From contig JAVGWX010000007.1 in the NCBI GenBank assembly GCA_036924085.1, forward strand, positions 97,923,141-97,987,140: a stretch of 64,000 nucleotides of DNA, read 5' to 3'. This document shows positions 20,886 to 31,601 of the stretch, one piece after another. The notes under the pieces were generated by a model. It was not told the origin of the DNA. It ran no database searches and saw only the letters and a program-made list of their open reading frames with translations. Both the position numbers and the translations under genes were made by a program. Within the stretch, counting starts at the first letter, position 1; every line of letters starts with the position of its first letter. The DNA comes from Ariolimax columbianus (Eukaryota; Mollusca; Gastropoda; Stylommatophora; Arionidae).

Positions 20886-21194
20886 ACAGTCAGACAGTAA
20901 CCATTATTTTTTCAAAAAAAGCGGCGGTCATCCTGAGGCTGTCGCCACTGCCATAGAGCTTGTCTTGCAGTTCCACTGGTGATGGCCACATCTGCTCTCT
21001 CTGATCCTCGTATGTCGGGCAGTTCTGCAGCAGATGTTCAGCGGTCATTTTACTGGTACCGCACGGGCATTCGTCGGTACCACCTATCTTCAATTTGTTG
21101 AATAGGTGGTACCTCAGTCTATTGTGGCCAGTGCGAAGTCTGAAGACAACGACCTGCTCTCTTCGGTTCAACTGGTAATAGGCATCGTTTTTGG
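20886..21194 (-). mobile_element. LINE (RNase H type) 3' end, 12-bp target duplication
   Basis: GTTATCATATTC at 20874-20885 and 21195-21206 flanks a 309-bp 5'-truncated copy. Its - strand frame (20890-21171 and slightly upstream) reads LNRREQVVVFRLRTGHNRLR, then the C-terminal zinc motif DECPCGT...HLLQNCP and the natural stop. Nearly the same as the end of the 42.9-kb copy. Confidence 0.93.
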
Positions 21195-21206
21195 GTTATC
21201 ATATTC

Positions 21207-21550
21207 AAAACTGTTAGTGACCATATTATCCCATGCAGTGCTTATATTGTCTCGCGCCAAGTGTCAAGTTGAATGCAAATTAGATGACAACCCATGTAGC
21301 TGTCCATCTCAACTGCCAGCCATCTCAACTCAGCTACACTTCTTTCAGATTCAAAACTGTCTCATTTTATCTGTGACATCATTTCTGAATTATTCCATGT
21401 AGGGCCTTGTGTTGTAGTGCCTTATGCCAAGTACCACTTTGACCCACTAATGATATCACATGGTTCAATCAGCCAATTAAATCTTCCCTACAAATGGTGG
21501 AAATACAGATGGACATTTAAGAATTAATTGGATAGATATGTAATTGCTAT
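21207..21550. other. Intron, nothing recognised
   Basis: No repeat or coding feature was recognised. Confidence 0.45.
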
Positions 21551-21610
21551 ACAAACAGATTAGAATTATATTTCTGTTTTAGAACTGAAGAATGTATTTG
21601 AAATACAAAC
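21551..21610 (+). repeat. Partial duplication of the exon 7 acceptor
   Basis: A block ACAAACAGATTAGAATTATA, a pyrimidine tract, AG (21581-21582) and the first 20-odd bases of exon 7 (AACTGAAGAATGTATTTGAA) precede the real exon by 85 bp. If spliced here the frame would run E-L-K-N-V-F-E-I-Q-T-D and then a TAG stop, so it is a potential poison or decoy site. Confidence 0.9.
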
Positions 21611-21667
21611 AGATTAGAATTGTGTTCAGCTAGTAAAATGTTTCCTTTTTTCATATTTGTGTTTTAG

Positions 21668-21785
21668 AACTGAAGAATGTATTTGAAATACATCCTCGTG
21701 AGCACATGCATGTAGTTTTGCAAGCAAAAAGTGCAGATGACAAGATCAACTGGATGGCTGCTCTTGTGTCTCTACAAACAAGAAG
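21668..21785 (+). CDS. Sos: Sos exon 7 of window (end of PH domain)
   Basis: 118 nt. Residues 264-303 include FEIHPREHMHVVLQAKSADD and NWMAALVSLQTR, the C-terminal PH helix (NNWMAALISLQ in vertebrates). Acceptor TTTTAG, donor GTAATT. The acceptor and first 20-odd exon bases also occur as a duplicate about 85 bp upstream (see the 21551-21610 repeat). Confidence 0.96.
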
Positions 21786-21864
21786 GTAATTTATAAATAA
21801 TGTTTACTTTTGTTAGCTTCTCTTCTTATTTTTATAAGAGCCCTGACAGACATAAAATATGTCG

Positions 21865-22650
21865 AAGTACAAGCAAGCATTTTATATATGCTGGATAGAC
21901 TACAAAAAGGTTTTTAACAGAATCCAGAATGAATAACTCATTAAATGTCTGAAAGCAAAGGTATGGGTGGAAAAGACACAAGATTAATCAGTGGTCTCGA
22001 GGTAAGGTGTCTGCCTCTAGTGCCTGATATCGCGTATTCGAATCATGGTGGAGACCAGGATTTTTTTTCTGTGGATATTCTGGTAAAAATTGCCCTGATC
22101 TCTGGGTAGTAAGATCAGGGCTCCTGTGTTCAGTGTCGAGCATGTTAAAAATTGCCCTGATCTCTGGGTAGTAAGATCAGGGATCCTGTGTTCAGTGTCG
22201 AGTATGTTAAAAATTCCTTGACAGTTGGAAATTGAAAAGAGTAGGCTTAACGACCGCTGCCAAGACAAAATTCTAATAACAAATATATCCAAGTTATTTG
22301 TACCTTTTCCTGGGTGGTTTATTAAGAGCAGGTATAGATGGCACCTTACTGGCTGCAGGTCTACTTAGCTCTAGTATTTGAGTCTATTAAGATGGGCTTG
22401 CACATTGGTAAAAAAAAACACTCTACAAGAAACTGGTTTATACAGACTCTGTAGAGTCTTCTAAACCAGTATAAAGACATTAAGTTAATTTATACTGGGA
22501 GAAAACTGTAATAGTAAGACCAAGCAGCATTCATTCTCCATAGACAGACATAAAATTAAGAATGGCACACGGATGTGTATAATCCCCTTGCCTTTTTAAT
22601 AGTTACACAAATTTTAAAACATAGAAGAAATGTCAGGACTCACCAGTAGT
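21865..22650 (+). pseudogene. RT fossil pieces interrupted by SINE-C
   Basis: 21870-21960 gives FYICWIDYKKVFNRIQNE, a degraded 'FIDYKKAFDRV' RT motif. 22550-22600 gives KNGTRMCIIPLPF, the degraded 'G(V)RQGCVLSPLLF' motif. The SINE-C at 21989-22495 lies between. The fossil appears to continue at 23836 after further insertions. Confidence 0.7.
21989..22495 (+). mobile_element. SINE-C copy (tRNA head, core, palindromic tail)
   Basis: Head CAGTGGTCTCGAGGTAAGGT with a degraded box B (GTATTCGAATCAT). A block GATCTCTGGGTAGTAAGATC is tandemly duplicated. A core with GGTATAGATGGCACCTTACT and TTTGAGTCTATTAAGATG follows, then the palindromic tail AGACTCTGTAGAGTCT framed by ACTGGTTTA and TAAACCAGT. The second full copy is at 47.5 kb. 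Confidence 0.83.
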
Positions 22651-22675
22651 ATCAATAAATTCAATCTCAAGAGAA

Positions 22676-22929
22676 AGGGGACGGCGTGGTTAAGTGGCAC
22701 GGCTCACAACCAGAAGGTGCTGGGTTCGATCCCCATCACAGCACCGGCCGTTACCCCGGGGAAGCAAACCCTTAGAAAATGCAGGAGGAAGCAGACCCTT
22801 ACATAAAATGCATGCTGAAGTCGGATGCACTGGGCCGACAGGCGCAAAATAAAAACCACAGTGTAACGCACACCCGCCTTGGGGAATAGAGAAATAAGGC
22901 GAACGCAAAACAAAAAAAAAACCAAAAAA
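22676..22929 (+). mobile_element. SINE-A copy with 13-bp target duplication
   Basis: AATCTCAAGAGAA at 22663-22675 and 22930-22942. Full body with CACCGGCCGTTACCCCGGGG and an A-rich tail. The head is missing the CCTAGT step of box A. Confidence 0.93.
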
Positions 22930-22943
22930 AATCTCAAGAGAAG

Positions 22944-23835
22944 ATGACGACATCATCAGACTTGTGCTGCAAGATGTGATCTCATGTGACTGTAAAGTCC
23001 CATCCTGGCATGACAGATTCTGTCGCACTTAAGACAGACGTGTGAGGAGTTGGCGTGTGGCTTCCTAAATGCAGAGCTTGCCTTCGCAATCCTGTTATCG
23101 ATCTCAGAGTTGATACTCCCTTCTTTGGTGAGGGTACTACCTAAGTAGGTGAAGATATTGACTGCCTAGAGACATTGGTTTTGTATGGTGATGTCTGGTT
23201 AGCTGTACGGTTTCTCAGGAGCAGACTGGAAGAGTACTTCAGTTTACCTAGTGTGGTTTGGGAGACCAAAATTGCTGCATGCCACCGAAAGTTGTCATGG
23301 TGGAATGCATATCTTAAGAAATGGGTTAAGGACAAAGTCATCAGCAAACAGGAGATCCAAGATGGTTGCTTCATTCACTTTGGTGTAAGATTTCAGTCAT
23401 GTCAGATTGAACAGCTGCCTTGTGTCCTGTACCTGACATGCATGCCAGTAGCAGTGCCATGTACAGCATCAGAGAGCATTGCTGCAAAGACAATACTAAA
23501 GAGGGTCACACAACCCTGTTTGACACTGTTGGTGACTGGGAAGGCTATGGATAATTCTCATTTGAGCAGTACTCAAGTCATCATGGAACTGGCAGACAGC
23601 CGTAGTGAATCTATCGGGGCAACCAAACTTCTCCATGATCAGCCAGAGCCTGTTGATGGTGTCAAAGACCTTGGTCAGGTCGACAAAAACTGTGTCCAAG
23701 TCACAATATTGTTCTTGACATATCTTTTAGTTGACGTGCTGCGTACATGCTGTTGACATGAGATTCCTCTGTGATTATCGCAAGAGTGATAGTTGCTCTT
23801 TCGCTTGTAGAAGCCGACAATGGAGACATCTGTCT
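22944..23835 (-). pseudogene. RT fossil on the - strand, with C-terminal zinc finger
   Basis: On -, in order: a degraded NYRGIS motif (CDNHRGISC, about 23780), VFVDLTKVFDTINR (about 23690-23650), FGCPDRFTT, and near the 3' end SSAFRKPHANSSHVCLKCDR with ICHARMGLYSHMR. The last is the CxxC...HxxxR-type finger that ends one common endonuclease/RT family. Multiple frame breaks. It is inserted in opposite orientation within the fossil at 21865/23836. Confidence 0.83.
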
Positions 23836-24360
23836 GGTGCTGAGGTTCCGTTAACTGAAAGTGACAAAGGAAAGCAAGAATTAATGACACAAGTAAAGAA
23901 CACAGTCATGAATGCAAATTGGTCATTAACTTTTGAAAAAATACAAATTATGATTACTGGCAATGCAGATAAGAAATCAGCTCTACAAATAAGGAAAAAC
24001 AAGTGGATACTTGGACGTTCATAAGTCAAAAGTTGTTTCTATCTTGTGTATAATAACAGAAGATGAAAAATTGGAAATAATAGAAGCCAGACAGAGAATA
24101 AGAAGGGCTAAAGATGTATTTAACAGCATGAGACAGATAATAACATCCAATCAATTAACTCACAAATGGAAAATGAGAGAATTTGTATGAGTTATATATT
24201 CAGTCACGTAATTATAACCGTAATGGGCATTGGAATCTTGGATTGTCAATTTTTATCCAGCACATTATTACTTTTACTACAGGCTCGTATCTGGCACAGT
24301 GGATAACATTGGAGAGAAAAGTGAAACTGGCACAACACTATTGCCTTGCATCTAATTAGA
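23836..24360 (+). pseudogene. RT fossil, continuation
   Basis: Reads LTFEKIQIMITGNADKKSAL, then degraded VKS..YL, RRAKDVFNSM and TSNQLTHKWKMR blocks, the region downstream of YADD in LINE RTs. Consistent with being the 3' part of the fossil begun at 21865. Confidence 0.7.
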
Positions 24361-24620
24361 ATTTAAGAATATAAAAGGAGATAACATTTGTAGCCCATAT
24401 ATGATGCCATCCGACTTGGAACTCCTTACTTGCAGTGCACAGTGGTATATATCACTGCAGTGAGATTACTTGAATACTTCTGTACACAAAATAACCAATT
24501 TACACTAAGATATGACTTTCTGTGTTTACTGATCATTCATGAACATAATTATTGCATTTCATCATCTTTTACTTTCATCCACTTGTGTTGTGGGATGGTA
24601 TAGTTTAGATTTGCGTGTCA

Positions 24621-24862
24621 GGGAGATGGCGTAGGCAAGTGACACGGCTCACAATCTGAAGGTGCTGGGTTCGCTCCCCAACACAGTGCCAGCCTTTACC
24701 CCGGGGAAGCAAATCCTTAGAAAATGCAGTAGGAAGCAGACCCTTACATAAAATGCATGCCGAAGTCAGATGCACTGGGCCGACAGGCGCAAAATAAAAA
24801 CAGTGCAACGTATACCGCCTTGAGGAACAGAGAAATAAGACGAATGCAACAAAATATTTTTT
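24621..24862 (+). mobile_element. SINE-A copy, diverged
   Basis: GGGAGATGGCGTAGGCAAGT head, box B GGTTCGCTCCCC (degraded), body and A-rich tail. The head and box B changes mark an older copy. Confidence 0.85.
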
Positions 24863-25648
24863 AAATGTGTGTCAGATGTTTTGCCAATGCTGTTGTCGTT
24901 CTCTATTCTTCAATATGCCACTTACACCATCTATCCATCTTATTCTTGGTCTCCCTCTTGCACCATAACCCTCTTGTCTGGTGTTATAGATCCACACAGC
25001 TATTTGCTATTTCTTGTCAGGTGTCTGAACCACTTTATTATGAGATACTAATCATAAAAATAAATAATAAATTTATATGAAATTAATGCATATGTTTCAG
25101 TAAACATGTGAACAAGGCAAAAAATTAAAGTAAAAATCTGAACATCACTCAACCCATATAGCTAGTATATTCCAACATATCAGCTCCCCAGAGTTTTGTG
25201 CAAGTCCACTACTGAGCAGTAGTCATGTAATCAACATTGTGGTGTTTGTATAGAGCTATACATCTCATAATGCAGTTATTTGCAATGGCAAATTCCAAAG
25301 TGAATCATCATATTTAGCGTTAACAAAATCCAAAATTGTGGTGGCACAAATCATAATAATGCAGTCGAGGAACCTCAGTGTCAAAAAGTTTAACATGTTA
25401 ATACTTTTGTCTGACAGGGGAGATTGATTTGTCCATATTTGTAAAAGTGTTTTTGTGCTTAAAATATCTACAGTTGGCCCTACACACAACCCTCCTAAGT
25501 CACTTCTTATGACATACTTGTCAGGTTTACAATGTTCCTATTGTGTGCTCTCCTTCCAGGCCCTGGTAACACTCAGATGAACTGATAATTAACTAACCTC
25601 ATTTGCATTTAGCTTCTAGAGAATTTACTCTTTTTCTTTTGTTGACAG
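24863..25648. other. Intron, nothing recognised
   Basis: About 790 bp of AT-rich sequence ending in the exon 8 acceptor. No repeat matching the rest of the window seen. Confidence 0.45.
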
Positions 25649-25811
25649 TATGCTTGAGCGGAGCCTGGATAGCAAACTGAGGGAAGAAGAGAAAAATCAT
25701 CCCCTCATCTTGCCTCCATCAGATGAGTACGAGTTTGCAGTTGAAGACTCTGGCAGAAATATCATTTTTGAAGATAATCAGGAATCTTCATATGAAAGCC
25801 CTCTCATCAAG
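25649..25811 (+). CDS. Sos: Sos exon 8 of window (helical linker to REM)
   Basis: 163 nt. Residues 303-357 run from SMLERSLDSKLREEE to NIIFEDNQ and PLIK. This is the helical linker that packs against DH-PH, followed by the approach to REM. The Arg of the 'LER' motif (R552 in human SOS1, a Noonan-syndrome hot spot) is conserved. Acceptor GACAG, donor GTAACT, exits in phase 0. Confidence 0.95.
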
Positions 25812-26394
25812 GTAACTTGTTAGAGCTGTCACATGTGTCATTTATGAAAATTGTCACAGCTGTCCTATTTATTCAAGCTGTCAGATCAATGTTATATGAG
25901 AAAGCTAGTTTATTTTTGGTCATTTGTGAGAAGCCTTCTCAACAAGGTAATAAAAGATAGAATTAACATGGGGGGGAAGGAAAATATTCACAGCAATGGT
26001 AACTCTATTATGAAAATAGATCATTAACCTTTTGGTCTAGTTTATGAAGTGACTTACATGACAACTAACAATTCTTCATCCAGAAACAGCACACAGGAAA
26101 ACACCCTAAAGGACAAACTAACCAACATTGTTAAACAGTAGATAAAAATGTAATGACAAAATAGAGCATATACCCAGCTTGAAATCTCAGGATGCAAAAA
26201 ATAGACCCACTGCAACCTCCAAAGCATGTCATAAAGATGTGACTAAAGAGGATTGTGTATGGGGCTAGGAACATCATCAAGCAAACCATATTTATATAAA
26301 AACCATGACTAAGAGCTTTGCCAATGGTTTCCACTCCGGGGCTACACCCAGTGCTTCATAAGGAACAAAACGGCCATGAGACAAAATAGAAAAG
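25812..26394. other. Intron, nothing recognised
   Basis: No repeat or coding feature recognised. Confidence 0.45.
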
Positions 26395-27225
26395 CTATTC
26401 TGTACAACAGATACTATGTCAGTCCTCTATGTAGCTGAACAAATACTATGTCAGTCCTCTATGTAGCTCAACAGATACTATGTCAGTCCTCTATGTAGCT
26501 CAACAAATACTGTCTGTCCTCTATGTAGCCCAACAAATACAGACAAATACTATGTCAGTCCCATATGTAGCTAAACAAATACTATGTCAGTCCTCTATGT
26601 AGCCCAACAAATACCGTCAGCCCTCTATGTAGCTCAACAAATACTATGTCAGTCTAGGCCAACAGATACTATGTCAGGCCTCTATGTAGCTCAACAAATA
26701 CTATGTCAGTTCTCTATGTAGCCAACAAATACCGTCAGCTCTCTGTAGCCCAACAAATACCATCAGCCCTCTATGTAGCCCAACAAATACTCTGTCAGTC
26801 CTCTATGTAGCCCAACAAATACTCTGTCAGCCCTCTATTTAGCCCAACAAATACTATGTCAGTCTAGGCCAACAGATACTATGTCAGGCCTCTATGTAGC
26901 TCAACAAATACTCTGTCAGCCCTCTATGTAGCCCAACAAATACTCTGTCAGCCCTCTATTTAGCCCAACAAATACTCTGTCAGTCCTCTATGTAGCTCAA
27001 CAAATACTATGTCAGTCTAGGCCAACAGATACTATGTCAGGCCTCTATGTAGCTCAACAAATACTCTGTCAGTCTAGGCCAACAGATACTCTGTCAGCCC
27101 TCTATGTAGCCCAACAAATACTCTGTCAGCCCTCTATGTAGCCCAACAAATCCTCTGTCAGTCCTCTATGTATCTCAACAAGTCCTCTGTCAGTCCTCTA
27201 TGTATCTCAACAAGTCCTCTATGCT
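26395..27225. repeat. Roughly 32-bp minisatellite, about 26 copies
   Basis: Units of the form CAACAAATACTATGTCAGTC plus CTCTATGTAGCC, with several internal deletions (for example GTCTAGGCCAACAGATAC junctions) that themselves recur, implying block duplications. Confidence 0.94.
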
Positions 27226-27981
27226 GTTATTACCTTCATCACCCTCCTTACTGGCGTCACGGACTTGGAACACAGGCTGTGCTGTTCATGTCAAAATAAT
27301 AAATGTTATTCACTTTTGAAACTGACATTTGCTTCAGTCTTCCTGAACTTGAAATGTGATTTCAGAAGTAACATGCAAATGTAATTTTGTACACTTGTTC
27401 TTTGCTTTATGATTGTAATCAGTTCCTACAGCAGTTCAATGTAGAGAAATGTAGATCAAAGCTGCAGCAATTCGGAAGGTCAAAAGTTGTTAAAAGCATT
27501 TATAGGCACTGGGTCAGTGACTTCTCCAGGACAAAAACAAAATGACACCTACATTATGACCACAAGGCCTTCATCAGGGACAAAGAACGTACAAAAGCAA
27601 CTTACAAATCACTACAGAAAACAAAACATGATGTGCAACGAGCGATTTTAGTTCGTAACGTTTGTGTCATGTTGTTCTGGTGTGGTTACTGAGTCATTAG
27701 ATACGTTTTCATCGACTACAGCAGTTCTGTAGTGTATATTTTATGATACCATGAACAATGATGTCACATAGAATCAATCATTAAGTGATATTATTGTATT
27801 GTGGTAGCATGTCAAAGGAGATTGATTTCTTCCAAAGGCATACAATTTAGACCAGAAGGTATAGTTTGAATTTGAAAAGAGATGATTTTCATGCAAATAC
27901 ATACATTTTAGACCAAAGTATAGTTTGAAAAGAGATGATTTCAGTTGTAAGTTATTGGTTTTTAATTTGTGTTTGTTTCAG
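27226..27981. other. Intron, nothing recognised
   Basis: Contains a short near-duplicate of TAGACCA...AGTATAGTTTGAA with AGAGATGATTT (27848-27945) just before exon 9. Otherwise no feature seen. Confidence 0.45.
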
Positions 27982-28115
27982 GGAGGGCTGCTGATCAAAC
28001 TGACGGAGAGATTAACATACCATATGTATGCTGACCCACGCTTTCTGCGCACATTTCTGCTGACCTATCGTTCTTTCTGCACTCCAAGAGAGCTACTAGA
28101 ATTGCTGGTCAGACG
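27982..28115 (+). CDS. Sos: Sos exon 9 of window (REM domain start)
   Basis: 134 nt. Residues 358-402 include [20 protein letters not shown] and [16 protein letters not shown], the diagnostic start of the RasGEF-N/REM domain. Acceptor TTTCAG, donor GTATCC. It leaves two bases of an Arg codon. Confidence 0.97.
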
Positions 28116-28189
28116 GTATCCTTATCGTTTCTTTCATGAACTGATGCTGAAACTGCTGCTTTAATTAATTAAAGTTTAAAAAATTTGTG

Positions 28190-28510
28190 GGGCAGTCCCA
28201 CTCTCTCGTGTCCTGCTACCTTAATCCAGTGGCAAGACATAGTCAAGACAACTGGAGGTAGCACAGGGTGCAGATTTTTCCTCAGGGTTTACTCCTGAAG
28301 CCTTTTACATAAACAGGTGGCCCACAAGGCAGCAGGCATAAGACAACCAACATGGTCACCCAAACATATGATATTAGTCTTACTCTTAGTCAACCTGTAC
28401 TTATACAGGGGCATAAACCCCTGTGCAAGTCCCATCTCTGATGTGAGCTGAATGTAGCCAAAAGGTGGATTTCCTGCTTAGAGGGCTAGGCTCAAGCAGC
28501 TTATTACTCC
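28190..28510 (-). mobile_element. Family D repeat, partial
   Basis: 28372-28510 matches the 46.05-kb copy in the same orientation (TTAGTCAACCTGTACTT, CAGGGGCA, GAGGGCTAGGCTC, AGCAGCTTATTACT). The match stops where the tandem array begins. Confidence 0.75.
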
Positions 28511-29150
28511 ACTATGTAACCAATCCCATCCTAACATGATGAGGTAACCAGTCCCATCTTGACATTTTACCAGTCCCATCCTGACATGAGGTAACCATTC
28601 CCATCCTGACATGAGGTAACCAGTCCCATCCTGACATGAGGTAACCATTCCCATCTTGACATTTTACCAGTCCCATCCAGACATGATGAGGTAACCAGTC
28701 CCATCCTAACGTGATGAAGTAACCAGTTCCATCCAGACGTGTAACCAGTCCCATCTTGACATTTTACCAGTCCCATCCTGACGCGATGAGGTAATCAGTT
28801 CCATCCTGACACGATGAGGTAATCAGTTCCATCCTGACACGATGATGTAACCAGTCCCATCCTGACGCGATGAGGTAACCAGTCCCATATTGACATTTTA
28901 CCAGTCCCATCCAGACATGATGAGGTAACCAGTCCCATCCTGACATTTTACCAGTCCCATCCAGACATGATGAGGTAACCAGTCCCATCCTGACGCGATG
29001 AGGTAACCAGTCCCATTTTGACATTTTACCAGTCCCATCCTGACGCAATGAGGTAACCAGTCCCATCCTGACACGATGAGGTAACCAGTCCCATCCTGAC
29101 GCGATGAGGTAACCAGTCCCATCCAGACATGATGAGGTAATTAGTACCTC
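28511..29150. repeat. Minisatellite of roughly 20-30-bp mixed units
   Basis: Units share GTAACCAGTCCCATCCTGAC followed by either ATGATGAG, GCGATGAG or ATTTTACC. About 25 copies. The first unit grows directly out of the family D repeat. Confidence 0.93.
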
Positions 29151-29276
29151 AACTCAATTGTCAGTTTACTGTAGCATGTTATAATCATAAAATAAACAGA
29201 AGTAAAAGTTTTTCTTTTAAGAGTAATTACTTAAAAGAATGTTATTTGTAGTCATGTTGTCCTTGACTCTTGAAAG

Positions 29277-29396
29277 CTTTGAAATCCCTGAACCAAAGTT
29301 TAACACTTCATCCATACTTGATGACAATGAGGCACTGAAGATAAGAGAAGATCTCAAACGTTTCCGAAATGAATATGTGAAGCCAGTTCAATTCAG
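29277..29396 (+). CDS. Sos: Sos exon 10 of window (REM domain)
   Basis: 120 nt. Residues 402-442 include FEIPEP, a species-variable acidic stretch, then DLKRFRNEYVKPVQF. The last full codon (29392-29394) is Phe where human SOS1 has Leu687, one of the distal Ras-binding residues. Acceptor GAAAG, donor GTAATT. It leaves two bases of the Arg equivalent to R688. Confidence 0.95.
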
Positions 29397-30063
29397 GTAA
29401 TTCATATATTATTTTGTTCAGTTAGAAATTTAATTCAAATATGATGCCAACTCTTGTTGCTGCTTATACAGTAAAATCTATGATTACTTTTCATTGCTAT
29501 GAACACTTGCAGTTCTGGGCTACAAGCAAAGTCAGTTCTCCTGCACTTAATGTGATGTTTCATGAACTGTTCCATCTTATCTCTGCAAAACCCAAGAGAC
29601 TTAATTTGTAATATTTCATTTCTCTGTCACCTTTCCTCTTTCTTCAATGGGTCCCGATGTTCCTTGGACTGTCTTTCATTCATCTAGTCAAGTCTTAAGC
29701 TTCATTTGTTAGGGATACTCAAGAATCCAGTCTACTGTACAAGTATTTGTAATATTTATTACAATTTCAGGAACAATGTGTGTTTTTTTTCTTCTGGGTT
29801 TGTATTAGCCCTAACCCAACCTGGGGGGATGGTTATACACTTTTAAAATCACTCTGCCCTATTAATCAATTGTAATGTTATTGAATGGTGTCAAAGAACA
29901 AGCAAATGAGTGATCTTAAGGCATTTTTTGAAATGCTTCAAGAATCAACCAAAATGTTGCTTGTAGATATGTAGTGGTTGATGTGAACTTCCATGTATTG
30001 TTACTCATATTTTCTTTTGTTCATGAGATTGTAAACATTATTTTTTTGTATAAATTTGTCCAG
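29397..30063. other. Intron, nothing recognised
   Basis: About 670 bp between exons 10 and 11 with no recognised repeat. Confidence 0.5.
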
Positions 30064-30220
30064 GGTGGTGAATGTGTTTCGTCACTGGGTGGATCACCAT
30101 TTTTATGATTTTGAGCGGGATCCTGATCTGCTGGACAGACTTAATGATTTCCTGCGATCTATCAAAGGCAAGGCCATGCGCAAGATGGCTGACTTCATTT
30201 CCAAAAGTATACAGCGAAAG
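30064..30220 (+). CDS. Sos: Sos exon 11 of window (REM domain)
   Basis: 157 nt. Residues 442-494 begin with the Arg equivalent to R688, then [19 protein letters not shown] and [18 protein letters not shown]. Alignment to human SOS1 is gap-free here and places Met (codon 30185-30187) at Trp729. Acceptor TCCAG, donor GTGAAT, exits in phase 0. Confidence 0.96.
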
Positions 30221-30339
30221 GTGAATGGTTGTTAATATTTGTGTGTGTTGACAATTAATTGAATATAATTGATAATTAACCTGTAGCACTCCAATGTCCT
30301 GTCTCTTTGAACCAGCTCGGCCTGCAAAAACGGTGTGCG

Positions 30340-30960
30340 GCAAAAAATTTTTTTTTTTTGAACGGAGTCACTCCTGACAGCCATTTTTTACTGCTGACTA
30401 CGCCCTCCATATATACACGATATTTTGCCGGTTAAAGTATCGTATGTGCGATTACAAATGGCTTTTGAACAGTTTTAATTTTGTATACGCCGTTTGGAGC
30501 AAGCCGACTTTTTGCGAAAGGGGAAGTAGATTGTTGAGAAAGATTTTTATCGCGTAGATCTGTTTATTTTGTTTGTTTAAATGAAAGAACTACGTTTGAA
30601 TTGGAAACTAACAGTTGTGTAGATATTGTAAACACAGTATCGATACGTTGTTGTGGTTTCCATGGTTTTCTATCGAAGCGACTAGGCCTAGTGGTCGAGT
30701 CCAAATTTTTCCCGAGATTTTCATAAATTTTCAACTTCATCTTTTTAAATCTCAAAAACTAACAAACATACAACAAAAACAATAACACCCACATGTTCGT
30801 TATGCTATTGTGTATCTACACACCAGAAAATCATATTTATTGACAAACAAACATAAAAGTTACAAATTTTGAAAGACGACTACCACAGCGACTAATTAAG
30901 AAAATTAATTAGGTCAAATTTAGTCACTTATTATGTAGCGTGCCTAAGGTTAAGTTTTAC
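30340..30960 (+). repeat. Dispersed repeat F, copy 1
   Basis: Blocks such as TTTTCAACTTCATC, ACTAACAAACA and AAAACAATAACACC recur at 35.1 kb and, in part, elsewhere. Family unknown; no coding capacity seen. Confidence 0.55.
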
Positions 30961-31600
30961 TCAAAACCTACTAGAGTTACAGAAATTAATGCTTGTGCAT
31001 TTAAATTATGTTCTCTTGACATTGAAAGCTCTGGTTGAATTATTGTTAAAGAGACAACATATAAGTCACGATATAGAATTGGTAATGAGTTACTAACTCA
31101 TGAACCTTTTTGTTATCTGAGTAAAAGGTGTGAAACTAAAAAATATTATTTGTATTCCACTGACCTTTTGCTGAGAAATTCAATGTTTGGCTATGATTAT
31201 GTTTTATTTGTGTTTTTTAAAAGGTGGGACAGTGTGGGATCCTGAAATACAGTAAGGAAAGAGGAGGCAGTGGGGGAAACGAATTGATCACCTTACCTCT
31301 AAAAAAAACTGAGACCTAGTACACTGCAGTTGACAGTTTTATAGCAACAGACAGCAGGGCTGTAGTGCAGGAAAAGGTCCAAGATAACGTTTGCTTGACA
31401 AAGATAAAGACTATATAGACATGGATTGAAAATACCAATGGCCACACAGATGGCACATGGAAGAAAAGTGCACATCCCGTGCCACCGGAAGTGACAATAG
31501 TGAACAGATATGACGTCATTTATAGGATTCAGTCAGTTGATTCATTGTTTTCTATTATTTCTTCTGCATCATATCCTGTTGTGGAAAAGTCAAGAGTTAT
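30961..31600. other. Intron, nothing recognised
   Basis: No recognisable repeat or gene. Confidence 0.45.
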
Positions 31601-31601
31601 G

